From contig JAJZKX010000088.1 of assembly GCA_021850745.1 (NCBI GenBank), positions 1 to 7,273 on the forward strand: DNA of 7,273 bases, given 5' to 3'. The notes under the pieces were generated by a model. That model was given only the letters and a program-made list of their open reading frames with translations, was not told where the DNA came from and made no database searches. The DNA is from Thermoplasmata archaeon (GTDB taxonomy: Archaea > Thermoplasmatota > Thermoplasmata > Thermoplasmatales > Thermoplasmataceae). Within the stretch, counting starts at the first letter, position 1; every line of letters begins with the position of its first letter. Position numbers and translations under genes: made by a program. Positions 1-6,011 of the stretch are shown here, piece after piece.

Positions 1-98
1 TTGAATCGTTCATATGGAAGCCGATGATATTGGAGACACCTAAGGGAGAGGAAGGATATATGGAAGATATAACCCGGTTAAATTCTATTCTGAGGTAA
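1..98 (+). CDS. 3' end of an unidentified upstream gene (partial)
   Basis: The third forward frame is open from the window edge to a TAA at 96-98 and gives 31 residues ending in ITRLNSILR. The other two forward frames are stopped early (TGA at 25-27; TGA at 2-4 and TAA at 41-43). The stop codon is 7 bp before the TTG start of the DUF1015 gene and follows directly on that gene's ribosome binding site, a spacing typical of an operon. The acidic-aromatic tail (KGEEGYMEDITRLNSIL) is not enough to name a family. A metabolic enzyme cotranscribed with the DUF1015 gene is the simplest guess. The fragment is too short to exclude a chance reading frame. Confidence 0.5.
   Translation, partial: ESFIWKPMILETPKGEEGYMEDITRLNSILR
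91..96 (+). promoter_or_regulatory. Shine-Dalgarno that selects the TTG start of the DUF1015 gene
   Basis: TGAGGT lies nine bases before the TTG at 106 and matches the archaeal 16S rRNA 3' end core (GAGGT). It directly precedes the TAA of the upstream gene. No TATA-like element sits at leaderless distance, so internal initiation within a polycistronic message is likely and the TTG start is believable. Confidence 0.6.
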
Positions 99-105
99 TT
101 GTAAA

Positions 106-1305
106 TTGATAGTCAAGCCTTTTAAACCTCTTTTATACAATAAAAACCTTCAAAATGTCGTTTCTCCACCATTTGATACGATATCAGAAGACCAGGAGAA
201 AACATTTCTCAGTATTCCATACAACGTATCCCAGCTGAGCAGGTTGAAATGGGACCACCAGAATTCCGTTGAACTCCTTAAGAAATGGATTTCAGAAAGT
301 GTCCTTATCAAGGTTGATACCCCAATAATGATTGTGGTATCACAGTATTTTAAGCACAATTCGGAGATGTTCCAAAGGCTGGGTGTTATTTGCCTTACAG
401 ACATTACTTCAGAAGATGGGGTAATAAAACCCCACGAGAACACCATTGATATATATGTAAAGCAGAGAAAACAACTTATGGATTCTTTAAAAACCCAATT
501 GGAACCTGTATTTTTGATCTCCTTTGAAAATCAACTGGAAAAGACATTAAACCGCATTATTTCGGGAAAATTGCCTGATAAGATCATTGAAGAAACTACC
601 GGCGTAAAAAATTATGTTTACATTGTACAGGAAGAAGCAGATATATCCAGAATCAAGGAAATATTGCGAGGAAAGGATTCCGTGATTGCCGATGGCCACC
701 ACAGAATCAAGGCGTCAAAAGAACTTTACCATGAGGCTAAAACTAAAGAAGAAAAGGAATTTTGGAGATATTCCCTCGTTTACATCACTTCAGTTTATGA
801 AAGAGCCATCAAGATAGGAGGGATCCACAGGCTCGTCACTGACAACAAACACACAACTGCGGCCATATTCCAGAATCTCTCGGATGTCTTCAAGGTAGAC
901 AAGGTAAACAATTACCATTCGAATGGAAACATTGTAATATATGACGGGAAATTCAATGCCCTCATACCAAACCGGCAATCTCTCAGGAATATCTTCCTGG
1001 AAGGAGATCTTCAGGGATTATCTGCTCCATTTGTCGTGGATTATTTCATTTTCAAGAGAACCCTTAACCTGAATAAGGAGGAAAAAGAATCCATGGTAAA
1101 ATACACAAATGACGTTGCTTCTGCCATAAATTCAGTTGACAAGGGAGAAGCCTCTTACGCCATCCTTATGCCAGGGTGGAACAAAGAGGAATTCATGAAC
1201 GAGGTTATAGCAAACGAGATAATGCCACCCAAGTCAACATATTTTTACCCTAAGATTCCTTCAGGTATTGCCATAGAGTCTCTTATCGATATCCCGCCAC
1301 TGTAG
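106..1305 (+). CDS. DUF1015 family protein (COG4198-like)
   Basis: The 399-residue product has the hallmarks of the DUF1015 family. These are an N-terminal VSPPFDTIS block (residues 19-27), a KPHENT block (108-113), the signature ADGHHR (195-200), which I take to be the likely active site, and a C-terminal STYFYPKIPSG block near residue 380. Length is normal for the family and it looks intact. The family is thought to share a ParB-like fold and has been linked by context to serine metabolism, including a proposed role as a free-serine kinase. I treat that as possible, not shown here. The protein should be cytoplasmic, as no signal peptide or membrane segment is visible. It starts at TTG behind a Shine-Dalgarno, probably in an operon with the gene ending at 98. 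Its last residues (IDIPPL) lie past the conserved C-terminal block, and the last three codons and the stop overlap the tRNA gene. Confidence 0.85.
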   Translation: MIVKPFKPLLYNKNLQNVVSPPFDTISEDQEKTFLSIPYNVSQLSRLKWDHQNSVELLKKWISESVLIKVDTPIMIVVSQYFKHNSEMFQRLGVICLTDITSEDGVIKPHENTIDIYVKQRKQLMDSLKTQLEPVFLISFENQLEKTLNRIISGKLPDKIIEETTGVKNYVYIVQEEADISRIKEILRGKDSVIADGHHRIKASKELYHEAKTKEEKEFWRYSLVYITSVYERAIKIGGIHRLVTDNKHTTAAIFQNLSDVFKVDKVNNYHSNGNIVIYDGKFNALIPNRQSLRNIFLEGDLQGLSAPFVVDYFIFKRTLNLNKEEKESMVKYTNDVASAINSVDKGEASYAILMPGWNKEEFMNEVIANEIMPPKSTYFYPKIPSGIAIESLIDIPPL

Positions 1306-1368
1306 CTTAGCTGGTTGAGCAGCTGATTCGTAATCAGCAGGTCGGGGGTTCAAATCCCCCCGGTGGCT
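1296..1368 (+). tRNA. tRNA-Thr (anticodon CGU)
   Basis: A full 73-nt cloverleaf can be drawn. The acceptor stem is GCCACTG (1296-1302) with CGGTGGC (1361-1367), with one T-G pair. TA follows, then D-stem GCTT/GAGC with the loop AGCTGGTT, and anticodon stem GCTGA/TCAGC. The anticodon loop TTCGTAA has CGT at 1329-1331, which reads ACG (threonine). The variable loop is AGGTC and the T-arm is GGGGG, TTCAAAT, CCCCC. The discriminator is T at 1368, as usual for archaeal tRNA-Thr, and no CCA is encoded. No intron is seen. The first ten bases overlap the end of the DUF1015 gene. I see no good TATA box about 26 bp upstream, so expression may depend on read-through of the operon or on a promoter inside the coding region, such as the AT-rich stretch near 1239-1246. 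Confidence 0.95.
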
Positions 1369-1407
1369 TATCTTATGAAATTTTTAGTTTCTGGCTTATT
1401 GCGAACC

Positions 1408-1414
1408 TTTTTTT
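1408..1414 (+). terminator. possible oligo-T terminator after tRNA-Thr
   Basis: A run of seven T residues 40 bp after the tRNA, with a shorter T5 run at 1381-1385, fits archaeal termination, which needs U-tracts and no hairpin. The call rests only on composition and position. Confidence 0.35.
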
Positions 1415-1487
1415 CAACCATCAGTGAAATTTGCTTTCTGCGAGTTAACAGATGCAAAACCATTTTTTCCATTCACTATTTTCAAGT

Positions 1488-1763
1488 TTAATTCCTTTTT
1501 TCACTACTGCGATTTTTTCCCTGCTTAATCTTACTAATCATATCCAAAGCGCATTGAACGATTTTTAATCCTGTTTCTGATTTGTACAGAAGTGGGTCTT
1601 CTGGTAAGTCTGTTTGTGTACATTACCTATTGAGTGATCTCTCACTTAATCTAGATTTCGATGTTTTTGATGAGTTCAGTGTGTCAGACAAAGGGCCAAT
1701 TGGATAATGTTGATTACCAACGATGCTCAATTCATGAGGTTGAGCAAAGATTAATCTATATAA
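1488..1763 (-). pseudogene. possible decayed ORF of unknown function
   Basis: Read on the minus strand, one frame stays open from 1763 to 1491, broken only by a TAA at 1623-1625, and ends in TAA at 1488-1490. The two halves are 46 and 44 codons. Their residue makeup looks protein-like, with stretches such as HELSIVGNQHYPIGP in the first half and ETGLKIVQCALDMISKIK in the second. There is no ATG start. The first half would begin near the promoter of the neighbouring RHH gene, so any real N-terminus is lost. I do not recognise the family. Open frames of this length can arise by chance in A/T-rich DNA, so the call is weak. Confidence 0.2.
1725..1745. repeat. 6-bp inverted repeat upstream of the vapB TATA box
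   Basis: GCTCAA (1725-1730) and TTGAGC (1740-1745) are perfect inverted copies around a 9-bp spacer, ending about ten bases before the TATA region. They could be an accessory operator or a weak hairpin. The arms are short enough for chance. Confidence 0.25.
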
Positions 1764-1765
1764 TT
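1755..1765 (+). promoter_or_regulatory. TATA box of the vapBC-like operon
   Basis: TCTATATAATT is a good archaeal TATA element. The T of its TATAATT core (1759) is 24 bp before the ATG at 1783, so transcription should start at or within a few bases of that ATG and give a leaderless message. No Shine-Dalgarno is present, which agrees. Confidence 0.65.
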
Positions 1766-1784
1766 ACAATTACGTAATTGTAAT
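1763..1784. promoter_or_regulatory. perfect 22-bp palindrome, probable antitoxin operator
   Basis: The half-site ATTACAATTAC is followed directly by its exact reverse complement, giving a 22-bp palindrome with no mismatch or spacer. It begins in the 3' edge of the TATA box and ends in the first two bases of the antitoxin ATG, so a bound protein would cover the transcription start. RHH antitoxins are known to bind palindromic operators as dimers of dimers and to repress their own operons. Assignment to this protein is inferred from position. Confidence 0.7.
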
Positions 1785-2046
1785 GGTAAAGGAAACAATA
1801 CAAATCAGGATTGACGAAGGCACATCAAGGTTCGTTGATCGTATGATCCGGGGCGGCCTTTTCAAAACAAAGAGTGATGCAATAAGATACCTCTTATCGA
1901 AGGGTATGTCTGCTTCGAAGGAATTTCCGGAGATTTCCGAAAAGGTTGATAAACTCAGGTCACTTGAGAAATCCACTGGAAAATCCCCCATAGAATTGAG
2001 AGGTAGTCTTAAAGAACTATTTACAAGCAGGGATAGATTCAGTTGA
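1783..2046 (+). CDS. vapB: ribbon-helix-helix antitoxin (VapB-like)
   Basis: The 87-residue product opens with a short beta strand (KETIQIRID, residues 3-11), then two helices separated by a turn (SRFVDRMIRGGLF and TKSDAIRYLLSKG, about 15-41). This is the CopG/Arc-type ribbon-helix-helix DNA-binding fold that works as a dimer. The remaining 45 residues are charged (EKVDKLRSLEKSTGKSP) and are the likely segment that wraps and inhibits the toxin. The ATG start is supported by its 24-bp distance from the TATA core and by the palindrome ending on it. The stop codon overlaps the start of the PIN gene by four bases (TTGA), giving translational coupling usual for antitoxin-first operons. The protein probably represses its own promoter. 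Confidence 0.85.
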   Translation: MVKETIQIRIDEGTSRFVDRMIRGGLFKTKSDAIRYLLSKGMSASKEFPEISEKVDKLRSLEKSTGKSPIELRGSLKELFTSRDRFS

Positions 2047-2534
2047 AATACATCGATACCAGTGTAGTGGTCTCTGCACTTGATCCTGCTGATCCCTCTA
2101 TGGAGAACTCCATTGAAATCTTCAGGAAACCTGAGAAGATTATTTCAGAATTAGTGGTCATTGAGCTGACCTCCGTGCTCTTAAGAAACAGGAATTTTAC
2201 AGCCTTAATGGATGAACTTTCAGGCAGCAGGGATTCAAGTTCATACGCGGCGATTACCTACATTCTTGAAAGATTTGATCTGGTGTACTTTCCCATACCT
2301 CAGAATCCAGTTGAAACCCCGATCGGGAAATACAACAACATCACGGCTTTAGCGATTGAACTATCATATAAAGTGCCAATGCGGACTCTTGATTTGCTGC
2401 ACCTCTCCTATGCCTACACGATATCAAAGATCACAAGTTCCAAGATAGAATTCATTACCAGAGATAGAGAATTTGAAGTCTACAATAAACAAATACATGA
2501 CGCCGTTGGGATCAAAATTATGTACCTTGCATAA
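2043..2534 (+). CDS. vapC: PIN-domain ribonuclease toxin (VapC-like)
   Basis: This 163-residue protein spans a single PIN domain. The acidic residues expected to hold the catalytic metal are visible: Asp5 in KYIDTSVV, Glu41 in VVIELTSVLLR, Asp117 in RTLDLLHLSYA and Asp141 in FITRDREFE. VapC toxins are endoribonucleases that typically cut tRNA or rRNA loops and are neutralised by the partner antitoxin; the target here cannot be read from sequence. It is slightly longer than many VapCs (about 130-145 residues), with extra sequence around residues 60-100 between the second and third acidic motifs. The start is a TTG at 2043 whose last two bases are shared with the antitoxin TGA, so expression depends on coupled translation, and a rare start codon may keep toxin below antitoxin. 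All four acidic positions are present, so I see no reason to think it inactive. Confidence 0.87.
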   Translation: MKYIDTSVVVSALDPADPSMENSIEIFRKPEKIISELVVIELTSVLLRNRNFTALMDELSGSRDSSSYAAITYILERFDLVYFPIPQNPVETPIGKYNNITALAIELSYKVPMRTLDLLHLSYAYTISKITSSKIEFITRDREFEVYNKQIHDAVGIKIMYLA

Positions 2535-2560
2535 TCTGTGGGTTTGCTGTTACATTTCTG

Positions 2561-2601
2561 TGATCAGCAGGTCGGTGGTTTAAATCCCCCGGCGGCTTAT
2601 C
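2561..2601 (+). repeat. degenerate copy of the tRNA-Thr 3' half (probable attachment-site remnant)
   Basis: This stretch aligns with 1331-1372, from the last anticodon base through the discriminator and four bases beyond. There are 37 identical columns of 42, with four substitutions and one missing C. The T-stem now reads GGTGG against CCCCC, and the T-loop is TTTAAAT instead of TTCAAAT, so the conserved C56 is lost and no acceptor 5' strand exists nearby. It cannot be a working tRNA. Sequence before the repeat is unrelated to the tRNA 5' half. Archaeal integrases commonly recombine in tRNA 3' halves from the anticodon loop onward, leaving such a direct repeat at the far end of the insert. 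Confidence 0.7.
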
Positions 2602-2772
2602 ATTTTGGATGAACCCGCATATGGATCATAAAATTCTCGAATTTTCGAAAATCAGGAAGAAAAGCTTTACAGAAAATTTGTACTTATTCCATCCTTTTTG
2701 CATGTGCGCTTCCCGGCAATGGCTCTTTATTGCCTCAGATGCTATCTCAACAGGAGCAGATTACTCACGATT

Positions 2773-2784
2773 CTATATATAATT
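2773..2784 (+). promoter_or_regulatory. TATA box of the phosphodiesterase gene
   Basis: The sequence from 2773 contains TATATATAATT. Its TATAATT core begins at 2778, exactly 24 bp before the ATG at 2802, the same spacing seen for the vapB-like gene. This favours a leaderless message starting at 2802. The in-frame ATG at 2787 is only three bases after this element and would lie upstream of the transcript. Confidence 0.6.
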
Positions 2785-2801
2785 AGATGAATTATGCATT
2801 C

Positions 2802-3509
2802 ATGGTTTACTCATATAAGGGTAGAGAAATTTCAGTAGTAGCCCACAGGGGTGGTGGAAATCTTTTCATAGAAAACACCCTGTCAGCATTTCAGGGAGCG
2901 GAGAAACTTGGGGTGGATGCAGTTGAATGTGATGTTCAGCCAACAAAAGATGGAAATCTGGCAGTCATGCATGATCCTGATTTGAAGAGAATGGCGGGAA
3001 TTGATCGAAATGTGAAAGATCTATCTGTACAAGAGTTAAGGGGCATTCAGCTGAAAGGAGGAGAAAGAATCCCGTTCCTGGAAGAGGTAATGGATGCAAT
3101 AAACATTCATGTAATCATAGAACTGAAATCAATGGAGACTATTAATCCACTAATAAATCTATACAACAGGAGACCAGATCTCCTGAATAGAAGCATAATA
3201 ATATCGTTCTATCACGATGCTCTGTTCATGTTCAAGCAGAAATACCCGAATGTAACCTGTGGAGCCCTTATTGCCGGATTCCCCATGGACCCTGTATCCA
3301 TGGTGAAGCAATGCGGTTGTGACACCATAGCCATGTATTATGAAGGTGTATCGAGTTCCTACGTTGACCGATGCCACGAGGGTGGATTAAGTGTGAGCGT
3401 ATGGACTCCAAATGACGAAGCGGGAATCAACGACTCGTTAGAAGCAGGTGTTGATACTATTGTTTCCGATCGCCCTGATCTCGTAATAAAGTTGATAAAT
3501 TCTAAATGA
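2802..3509 (+). CDS. glycerophosphodiester phosphodiesterase (GDPD family)
   Basis: The 235-residue protein is a complete single-domain GDPD TIM barrel, the enzyme that hydrolyses glycerophosphodiesters to an alcohol and glycerol 3-phosphate with a divalent metal. Counting from Met at 2802, visible residues are His15-Arg16 (VAHRGG), Glu24-Asn-Thr, Glu42 and Asp44 (VECDVQ), His57 (KDGNLAVMHD), Glu107 and Lys109 (IIELKS), then SVWTPND and the terminal VDTIVSDRPDLV. No signal peptide is present, so it is probably cytoplasmic and recycles lipid headgroup diesters (UgpQ-like). I chose 2802 over the in-frame ATG at 2787 because the TATA box reaches to 2784 and the N-terminus then fits the usual few residues before HRG. 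The gene ends five bases before the convergent MFS gene's stop. The exact substrate is unknown. Confidence 0.9.
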   Translation: MVYSYKGREISVVAHRGGGNLFIENTLSAFQGAEKLGVDAVECDVQPTKDGNLAVMHDPDLKRMAGIDRNVKDLSVQELRGIQLKGGERIPFLEEVMDAINIHVIIELKSMETINPLINLYNRRPDLLNRSIIISFYHDALFMFKQKYPNVTCGALIAGFPMDPVSMVKQCGCDTIAMYYEGVSSSYVDRCHEGGLSVSVWTPNDEAGINDSLEAGVDTIVSDRPDLVIKLINSK

Positions 3510-3514
3510 AAAAT

Positions 3515-4825
3515 TTATGGTTTATTTAATTCTTCCAGCGATTTCCCTGCGGTTTCCTTTCCCAGGAATATGGTTACTACAAGGCCCATTGCGGAAATGA
3601 CCATGAGAAAGATCATCCCTATGCTATTTCCATAAGCACCGGCTATGAAGGCAAAAGTAAATATGCCAAAGATCGCACCTACCCTGCTAATAGTTGTTCC
3701 GAAACCCTGAGCAGTGGATCTGATCTCCGTGGGATACAATTCCTGCGGGAATATAGAATTGGTTATTCCGGGTCCCAATTCCTGGCTGATTTCAAAAACG
3801 ACGAATAACAACACAATATAGATTATTACAGGGTAAAATTCGAAAAGGAGCGCTGCAATAAGGAGTGTTGCAACCATGCCTGCGAAACCAATCAGGGTAA
3901 GATTCTTCCTTCCCGTCGTGTCTATAAGCAAGATTGCAACTATTGCCCCAATTATTGCAAGGGCCGCGACGATTGTGGCATAACCGGATGCTGCGTCGGA
4001 GGATATGCCCAGACTTTGGAGTATTGAAGGGCCGTTCAGGGCAATCACATATGTAACTGCAGCTAGAGAGAACCAGAAAACTGATATGAAAACAGTAGCG
4101 GCAATGTATTTTTTCCTGAATAGGTCTCCTATCCTCGTTTTGCTATATGTTGCCGGAGCTTCGACATAGGCATTGCTATCTATTTCCTTCATAGAAGCGT
4201 TTGCTTTTTCGTTTTCGCCATGAGAAAGAAGCCATCTTGGGGATTCAGGGATGTCTCGCCTGAGCAATAACACTATTACGGCCGGTACGACTCCAATCAG
4301 GAACATATACCGCCATGACATGTTTCCCAACGGTATAAGGACCGTTCCTATTCCATATGACACGAAGGCCCCTATAAACCAGGCAGCGCCGGTAAAACTG
4401 AGCAGCTTTCCCCTGTGCTTCATTGGCGAGAATTCTGCAATGATTGTAGGAGAAATTGCATAATCTGCGCCTATGGCAACCCCAAGAAGAAGCCTGAAAA
4501 GAAGAAGTTGCAGATAATTGGTCGCGACAGCCGACAGTACAGCAAACAGTATGAAAAACGCCATGTCCCACAGATATACATATTTCCTTCCTTTGATATC
4601 AGTAAGGTAACCTATCAATACGCCGCCAAATATCATCCCCAGAATTGTAGAACCAAGGAGGAAGGTAACTTCACCTGTTGTAAGAGAAAATTGCGGTCGA
4701 AGGATGAGAATCGCTACTGATATTATGGATATATCATAGCCATCAAGAAAACTGCCAGCCGAGGAGAGGGCAGTGATCCTGAGATGTATCTTTTTAAGCT
4801 TGCTTTCGTCTAATGAATTAAACAT
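3515..4825 (-). CDS. MFS transporter, sugar-porter/metabolite:H+ symporter type
   Basis: The 436-residue membrane protein has about 12 hydrophobic segments in two halves joined by a charged loop (about residues 200-240). Sugar-porter-like signatures are in order: FLDGYD in helix 1 (27-31), motif A GYLTDIKGRK (72-81), RLLLGVAIGADY (111-122), PESPRWLL (193-200), the second motif A LIDTTGRK (300-307), PQELYPTEIRSTAQGF (360-375) and the tail ETAGKSLEEL. Such carriers move sugars, organic acids or other small solutes across the cytoplasmic membrane, often with protons; the substrate cannot be told. The ATG lies beneath a TATA-like element at 4845-4856, so the transcript is leaderless or nearly so. 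An AAGGAG is only two bases before the ATG, too close for normal use. It follows the esterase gene on the same strand by 142 bp. Confidence 0.9.
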   Translation of the reverse strand: MFNSLDESKLKKIHLRITALSSAGSFLDGYDISIISVAILILRPQFSLTTGEVTFLLGSTILGMIFGGVLIGYLTDIKGRKYVYLWDMAFFILFAVLSAVATNYLQLLLFRLLLGVAIGADYAISPTIIAEFSPMKHRGKLLSFTGAAWFIGAFVSYGIGTVLIPLGNMSWRYMFLIGVVPAVIVLLLRRDIPESPRWLLSHGENEKANASMKEIDSNAYVEAPATYSKTRIGDLFRKKYIAATVFISVFWFSLAAVTYVIALNGPSILQSLGISSDAASGYATIVAALAIIGAIVAILLIDTTGRKNLTLIGFAGMVATLLIAALLFEFYPVIIYIVLLFVVFEISQELGPGITNSIFPQELYPTEIRSTAQGFGTTISRVGAIFGIFTFAFIAGAYGNSIGMIFLMVISAMGLVVTIFLGKETAGKSLEELNKP

Positions 4826-4844
4826 AGCTCCTTATCACGAGGAG

Positions 4845-4856
4845 TATTTTATATTA
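4845..4856 (-). promoter_or_regulatory. TATA box of the MFS gene
   Basis: On the minus strand the element reads TAATATAAAATA, centred about 26 bp before the ATG at 4825. It gives the transporter its own promoter and predicts a leader of zero to a few bases. Confidence 0.5.
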
Positions 4857-4967
4857 TCCATCTATATTATTGATAAACTATATAGGAGGATTCAAACGTT
4901 CAGTGCCCCAAGAGGGTACAAAAATGCTGAATTATATTCTCTTTCTCTAATCGTGATAACATAATCA

Positions 4968-6011
4968 TCAATGCTGCTCATTCAGTCTGGAACCTATTAA
5001 GCTGAACACCATTGTTATTATGGAATCTGCAGCTCTAGCCACGCTGAAGAGTCCAAGGAATCCGTGAATCATTCCTTTTCCCCTTATAGAAGTAACAGGA
5101 ACACCCGCAGAATAAAGTCTGGAAACGTACATCTCTCCCTGATCTCTAAGAGGATCATATTCTGCAGTCACAATTATCGCTTCGGGCAGTCCCTTAAGGT
5201 TCTCATGTAGAACAGGTGAGAAATAAGGATCTATCGCATCCTTTCGTGACTCCAGATAGTTGTCTCCAATCCAGTTCATTTCCTCCATGGTGAGGAAATA
5301 TCCCTCGCTGAATTCCCTCATCGATTCCGAGAAAAAATCCGGCCCCATGAAGGGATAGAAAAGTACCTGCAGAAGGGGCAAAGGATACCCATTATCCTTG
5401 AGTTTCAGGCAGCTGGAAGCAGCTATATTTCCACCAGAGCTATCCCCAACAAGAGCTATTTTTTCCCTGTCAATCCCAAGTTTAGTGGAATTATTATAAG
5501 CCCATAAGAAAGCGTTGAATCCATCATTCACTGCCGCAGGAAATTTGTGTTCCGGAGCAAGACGATAGTCAACGGAAAGAACCTTTGCCCCTGATACGTT
5601 TGCGAATCTCCTGCAAACGGAATCCGATGACTCAATTCCTCCCCATATAAAACCGCCTCCGTGAAAATATATTATTAGTCCATTGCCGGGCTTCTTGGGA
5701 TCGTAAAGACGGCAGCGAATCTGCGAGCCATCGCTATCGAAAGATAGATCCTCTATATGATTGACCGCCTCACTTTCTTGCATTACGTTGCTATTGTTCA
5801 TTATCTCTCTAAGGTCATCTATGCTGATTTCATTCAATTTCGGGAAATTTAAATTTCGGTACATTTCCAAAATATTCCTCATTGATGGGTCAAGTGTCAT
5901 GAATAACCGATATTTCATGCTATAAAATAATTTTGGATGAAATGTCGCATTTTCAATCTGTGAGTGTATCAGGATAGGATGGGCATCTCGGGAATCGATG
6001 CCAGAAACCAT
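4968..6011 (-). CDS. alpha/beta hydrolase, HSL-family esterase/lipase
   Basis: The product has the full set of hormone-sensitive-lipase family motifs (numbered from the ATG at 6011): oxyanion-hole HGGGF at 117-121, SVDYRLAPEHKFPAA at 146-160, nucleophile Ser191 in GDSSGGN, Asp286 in EYDPLRD and His316 in IHGF. These are cytosolic serine esterases acting mainly on short- and medium-chain esters, common in thermophilic archaea. At 347 residues it is about 35 longer than typical members (about 310). The extra is N-terminal: Met38 (codon at 5898-5900) begins MTLDPSMRNIL, which matches the usual family start, so 5900 may be the true start. Both starts have a possible TATA element at suitable distance. 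No signal peptide is seen. It precedes the MFS gene and is divergent from the regulator gene. Confidence 0.9.
   Translation of the reverse strand: MVSGIDSRDAHPILIHSQIENATFHPKLFYSMKYRLFMTLDPSMRNILEMYRNLNFPKLNEISIDDLREIMNNSNVMQESEAVNHIEDLSFDSDGSQIRCRLYDPKKPGNGLIIYFHGGGFIWGGIESSDSVCRRFANVSGAKVLSVDYRLAPEHKFPAAVNDGFNAFLWAYNNSTKLGIDREKIALVGDSSGGNIAASSCLKLKDNGYPLPLLQVLFYPFMGPDFFSESMREFSEGYFLTMEEMNWIGDNYLESRKDAIDPYFSPVLHENLKGLPEAIIVTAEYDPLRDQGEMYVSRLYSAGVPVTSIRGKGMIHGFLGLFSVARAADSIITMVFSLIGSRLNEQH

Larger units (their letters stand above)
1369..1782. other. gene-poor spacer between tRNA-Thr and the toxin-antitoxin operon
   Basis: This A/T-rich stretch of about 410 bp carries no intact gene. It contains the T-tracts after the tRNA, a possible decayed minus-strand reading frame (1488-1763), a short inverted repeat (GCTCAA at 1725-1730, TTGAGC at 1740-1745), and the promoter and operator of the RHH gene. 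It lies just inside the proposed integrated segment and probably represents decayed accessory DNA. Confidence 0.6.
1331..2601. mobile_element. probable remnant integrated segment at tRNA-Thr
   Basis: The segment is bounded by the intact tRNA 3' half (1331-1372) and its degenerate direct repeat (2561-2601). Inside are only a gene-poor spacer, a possible decayed ORF and a toxin-antitoxin pair, a typical addiction cargo. No integrase or replication gene is present, so if this was a mobile element most of it has been deleted. A partial duplication of the tRNA gene without mobility is the main alternative. The 12% divergence of the repeats points to an old event. Confidence 0.45.

Noticed and set aside
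2555..2601. Second functional tRNA gene
   Set aside because: Only the 3' half is present. The T-stem is mismatched, the T-loop C is lost, and no D-arm or acceptor 5' strand can be found upstream.
2641..2652. 12-bp palindrome ATTTTCGAAAAT
   Set aside because: It is perfect but short and A/T-rich, not placed at a promoter, and probably chance.
2609..2782. 57-codon plus-strand ORF starting MNPHMDHK between the tRNA remnant and the phosphodiesterase
   Set aside because: It has no recognisable domain, no promoter or ribosome binding site, and ends inside the TATA box of the next gene. The opposite strand is open for about 45 codons too, so neither is convincing.
4251..4720. Overlapping plus- and minus-strand reading frames inside the MFS gene
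   Set aside because: They are shadows of the transporter coding sequence: no domain is recognisable, and the transporter motifs in the real frame are unambiguous.
4862..4890. Possible plus-strand promoter and ribosome site (CTATATAG followed by GGAGGA)
   Set aside because: No start codon lies at a usable distance and the only downstream plus-strand frame is short and featureless. The motif falls in an A/T-rich spacer.
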